8,635 nucleotides of DNA from Arcobacter sp. UBA7394 (lineage in GTDB: Bacteria; Campylobacterota; Campylobacteria; Campylobacterales; Arcobacteraceae). Of this stretch, positions 7,101 through 8,635 are shown piece after piece; the stretch's first letter is position 1, and every line of letters begins with the position of its first letter. The stretch lies in NCBI GenBank assembly GCA_002470185.1, contig DKNG01000046.1:1-8635 (forward strand), read 5' to 3'. The notes below the pieces were generated by a model that made no database searches, was not told the DNA's origin, and saw only the letters and a list, made by a program, of their open reading frames with translations. The position numbers and the translations under genes were made by a program.

Positions 7101-7706
7101 ATGAAAGTAATACTATTTTCAAACGATGTGACATTTACTGATAGATATAAACATCTATTAATGAATTTTTCATATGAAATAATTAAAGATTATAATCAAC
7201 TTTGTGTTGAAGCACAAAAACGTAATCTAATTATAATTATGGATATTGATGAATGTAAAGATGAATTATCTATGTTTTTAGATCCATTAATAGAACAATA
7301 TGCATACCTTATAATTCTTGATTCCTACCCTACTTATGAAAAAGGTAAAAAATTGATTTCAGTAGGAATAAGAGCTTATGGAAATCTAATGATGGATGAT
7401 ATTCATTTAAAAGAAGCAATTAATAGCGTAATGGATGGTAATATTTGGCTTTACCCTGAATTTATTAATGAAACAGTATCTAGAATGAGATATGAAGCTA
7501 ACCCTCATACCATAGAGCTAAAACTAGATATCCTTACGAATAGAGAAAGAGATGTTGCTCTTTTAGTCATAGAAAAATTATCTTATCAAGAAATTTCTGA
7601 GAAATTAGATATCTCTTTACGAACAGTAAAAGCACATACAAAAAATATTTATGAAAAGTTTAATGTGTCAAATAGACTGGCTTTTTTACTTTTATTTAAC
7701 CACTAA
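7101..7706 (+). CDS. NarL/LuxR-type transcriptional regulator with degenerate receiver domain
   Basis: This is a DNA-binding regulator, the last gene of the secretion operon, starting 1 bp after the fusion protein stop (site GGAAAG at 7090-7095). Residues 1-115 have a receiver-like fold pattern: MKVILFSND, LIIIMDID with Asp48 at the usual phosphoacceptor place, and YLIILDS. Only one acidic residue (Asp9) remains where two are usual. The conserved Lys of the GYLLKD-type motif is Met98 (YGNLMMDD), so phosphorylation-dependent switching is doubtful. Residues 116-130 (WLYPEFINETVSRM) resemble the NarL linker. Residues 142-190 are a clear LuxR-type helix-turn-helix (LTNRERDVALLVIEKLSYQEISEKLDISLRTVKAHTKNIYEKFNV). 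No autoinducer-binding domain and no partner histidine kinase are visible. By position it probably regulates the adhesin, its own operon, or both. Confidence 0.85.
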   Translation: MKVILFSNDVTFTDRYKHLLMNFSYEIIKDYNQLCVEAQKRNLIIIMDIDECKDELSMFLDPLIEQYAYLIILDSYPTYEKGKKLISVGIRAYGNLMMDDIHLKEAINSVMDGNIWLYPEFINETVSRMRYEANPHTIELKLDILTNRERDVALLVIEKLSYQEISEKLDISLRTVKAHTKNIYEKFNVSNRLAFLLLFNH

Positions 7707-7716
7707 TTACACTTCC

Positions 7717-7732
7717 TTGTACCAAAGTACAA
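7717..7732. promoter_or_regulatory. Inverted repeat TTGTAC-CAAA-GTACAA, candidate operator or weak terminator
   Basis: Perfect 6-bp arms with two G-C pairs each flank a 4-nt loop, starting 11 bp after the regulator stop codon. TAGATTTT follows, so a weak terminator of the secretion operon is possible. Alternatively, its place 15 bp upstream of promoter-like hexamers suits an operator for the adhesin gene. Confidence 0.45.
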
Positions 7733-7747
7733 TAGATTTTCTCATAC

Positions 7748-7786
7748 TATAAATATATACTTTAGTTAATTATAAATAATAAGGAG
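7748..7786 (+). promoter_or_regulatory. Candidate -10 elements and ribosome binding site of the adhesin gene
   Basis: TATAAA (7748-7753) and TATACT (7756-7761) are both plausible -10 hexamers. The second is identical to the one proposed upstream of the TolC-like gene. No clear -35 was found. AAGGAG at 7781-7786, 6 nt before the ATG at 7793, is a strong ribosome binding site and sets the adhesin start. Confidence 0.45.
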
Positions 7787-7792
7787 TTTATT

Positions 7793-8635
7793 ATGGCTCA
7801 AGTTATTGGAAAAGTAAATGAACTGGACGGTTCATTTTTTGTCAGAAATGCAGAAGGTAAAATCAGCGTTTTAAATGAGGGAGATACTCTTTATGATGGT
7901 GATGTTATCTTAGGTAGTGGTTCAAATAGTAATTCTAATTTTGCAAAAGTTTTACTAGCTGATAACTCAAAAACTATTAATATTTTTGGTGATTCACAAC
8001 AACTATTTGATGAAACTATGCTTACTTCTGAACTAAGTTCAGAAACTGTAGTTTTAGATGATGAGCTTAATGAATCATTATTATTAGAAGCAGTAGATGA
8101 AACTTTAGTTCCAGAAGATGGACAAGAACAAGCTACATTAACATTAGAAGAAATTGAGAATTTAAGTGAAGCAGCCGCTGGTGATGAAACGACTGAAAAT
8201 ACAGAAGTATTAAGTGCAAGACTTGAAAACAGAACTGGTGCAGAAGTTGATGTAAATACAGATTTACGGGATTCTTCTACTTTTGGAGGTGGATTATTAG
8301 TTGATGATCCCGAAGCAGAAGTTATTGAGCCTTTAGAAGAAATTGCAAACCCATTAATTTCTGTTGTTGCAACAAAAGATACAGCTTATGAGCAAAGTTA
8401 TTTTCTTTCTCAACAAGTAGAATCAGATGATGAACTTGACACTTTACAATTTACTGTAAGTCAAGATGTTGTTTCTACTTTAAATGTTTTTGTAGATGTA
8501 AATCTAAATCTTGGTGAAGCAGAAGTTGAAGATTTTGCATTTATTCAATATACAAATACTTCAGGATCATTGATCACCCTATCCTCTCAAGCAGATATAC
8601 AAAATTTTGTTGATAATGGAATAACAATTTCAATT
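7793..8635 (+). CDS. N-terminal part of a LapA-type, retention-module adhesin (3' end outside window)
   Basis: The frame starting at ATG 7793 stays open for 281 codons to the last base, so the gene is truncated only by the window edge. There is no signal peptide, as expected for a type I secretion substrate. Residues 1-75 fit the retention module of LapA-like adhesins: MAQVIGKVNELDGSFFVRNAEGK, then LNEGDTLYDGDVI, then VLLADNSKTINIFG. A very acidic stretch (about 79-125) leads to SEAAAGDE at 125-132, which resembles a LapG cleavage site. A linker with NRTGAEVDVNTDLRDSSTFGGG (146-167) recalls the segment that follows the site in LapA proteins. From about 188 on (NPLISVVATKDTAYEQSYFLSQQ) a beta-rich domain begins, probably the first extender unit. 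No RTX repeats are in view; they would be near the missing C-terminus. The gene sits directly downstream of its presumed exporter. Family members are often several thousand residues long. Confidence 0.85.
   Translation, partial: MAQVIGKVNELDGSFFVRNAEGKISVLNEGDTLYDGDVILGSGSNSNSNFAKVLLADNSKTINIFGDSQQLFDETMLTSELSSETVVLDDELNESLLLEAVDETLVPEDGQEQATLTLEEIENLSEAAAGDETTENTEVLSARLENRTGAEVDVNTDLRDSSTFGGGLLVDDPEAEVIEPLEEIANPLISVVATKDTAYEQSYFLSQQVESDDELDTLQFTVSQDVVSTLNVFVDVNLNLGEAEVEDFAFIQYTNTSGSLITLSSQADIQNFVDNGITISI
8171..8182 (+). other. Candidate LapG-type protease cleavage site (Ala-Ala-Ala-Gly)
   Basis: Residues 127-130 of the adhesin are Ala-Ala-Ala-Gly in an acidic, probably unstructured linker. 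LapA-type adhesins are cut between the two Ala of a TAAG-like motif about 100-130 residues from the N-terminus. Position and context match; cleavage itself is not shown by sequence. Confidence 0.65.

Noticed and set aside
7101..7706. Quorum-sensing LuxR receptor
   Set aside because: The N-terminal half has receiver-like strands and no autoinducer-binding pattern, and no luxI-like gene is present.
7793..8635. RTX calcium-binding nonapeptide repeats in the adhesin
   Set aside because: No GGxGxDxxx-type repeats occur in the visible 281 residues; any such repeats would be near the C-terminus outside the window.
1..8635. Insertion sequences, CRISPR arrays, tRNA or rRNA genes
   Set aside because: No transposase, regularly spaced repeats, or cloverleaf/rRNA-like GC-richer stretches were found on reading both strands.

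Overview
The window is a strongly AT-rich, densely packed stretch with every gene on the + strand. Codon choice, AAGGAG-type ribosome binding sites and a formate dehydrogenase cytochrome b of the FdhC type suggest a Campylobacterota (Arcobacter/Sulfurimonas-like) chromosome. The phylum is an inference from composition and protein style; no marker gene in the window proves it.

Layout: (1) Positions 1-882 are the 3' part of a formate dehydrogenase cytochrome b subunit gene, closed by an intrinsic terminator (875-905). (2) Positions 991-1581 encode an unrecognised soluble, charged protein. (3) A 195-bp intergenic region carries a candidate promoter and two short dyads. (4) A four-gene run (1777-7706) encodes a complete type I secretion apparatus of the LapE/LapB/LapC kind plus a regulator: an outer-membrane TolC-family channel with an unusual C-terminal extension, an ABC transporter with a C39-like N-terminal domain, an HlyD-family membrane fusion protein, and a NarL/LuxR-type regulator with a degenerate receiver. 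The last three genes are overlapping or nearly abutting. (5) After an 86-bp spacer with its own dyad, promoter-like hexamers and a good ribosome binding site, a gene with no stop codon in the window starts at 7793. Its first 281 residues look like the N-terminal retention module of a LapA-type giant adhesin, including an Ala-Ala-Ala-Gly stretch that resembles a LapG protease site.

How it likely works (inference from the Lap family): the ABC transporter, fusion protein and TolC channel export the adhesin C-terminus first. The folded N-terminal retention module then jams in the TolC channel, leaving the adhesin displayed on the surface until a periplasmic LapG-type protease cuts at the Ala-rich site. 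The most distinctive point is the channel itself. It ends in a thrombospondin-3/OmpA-linker-like calcium motif and a SPOR peptidoglycan-binding domain, which could fasten the load-bearing pore to the cell wall, perhaps at division septa or young poles. No lapD or lapG gene lies in the window; they would have to be elsewhere.
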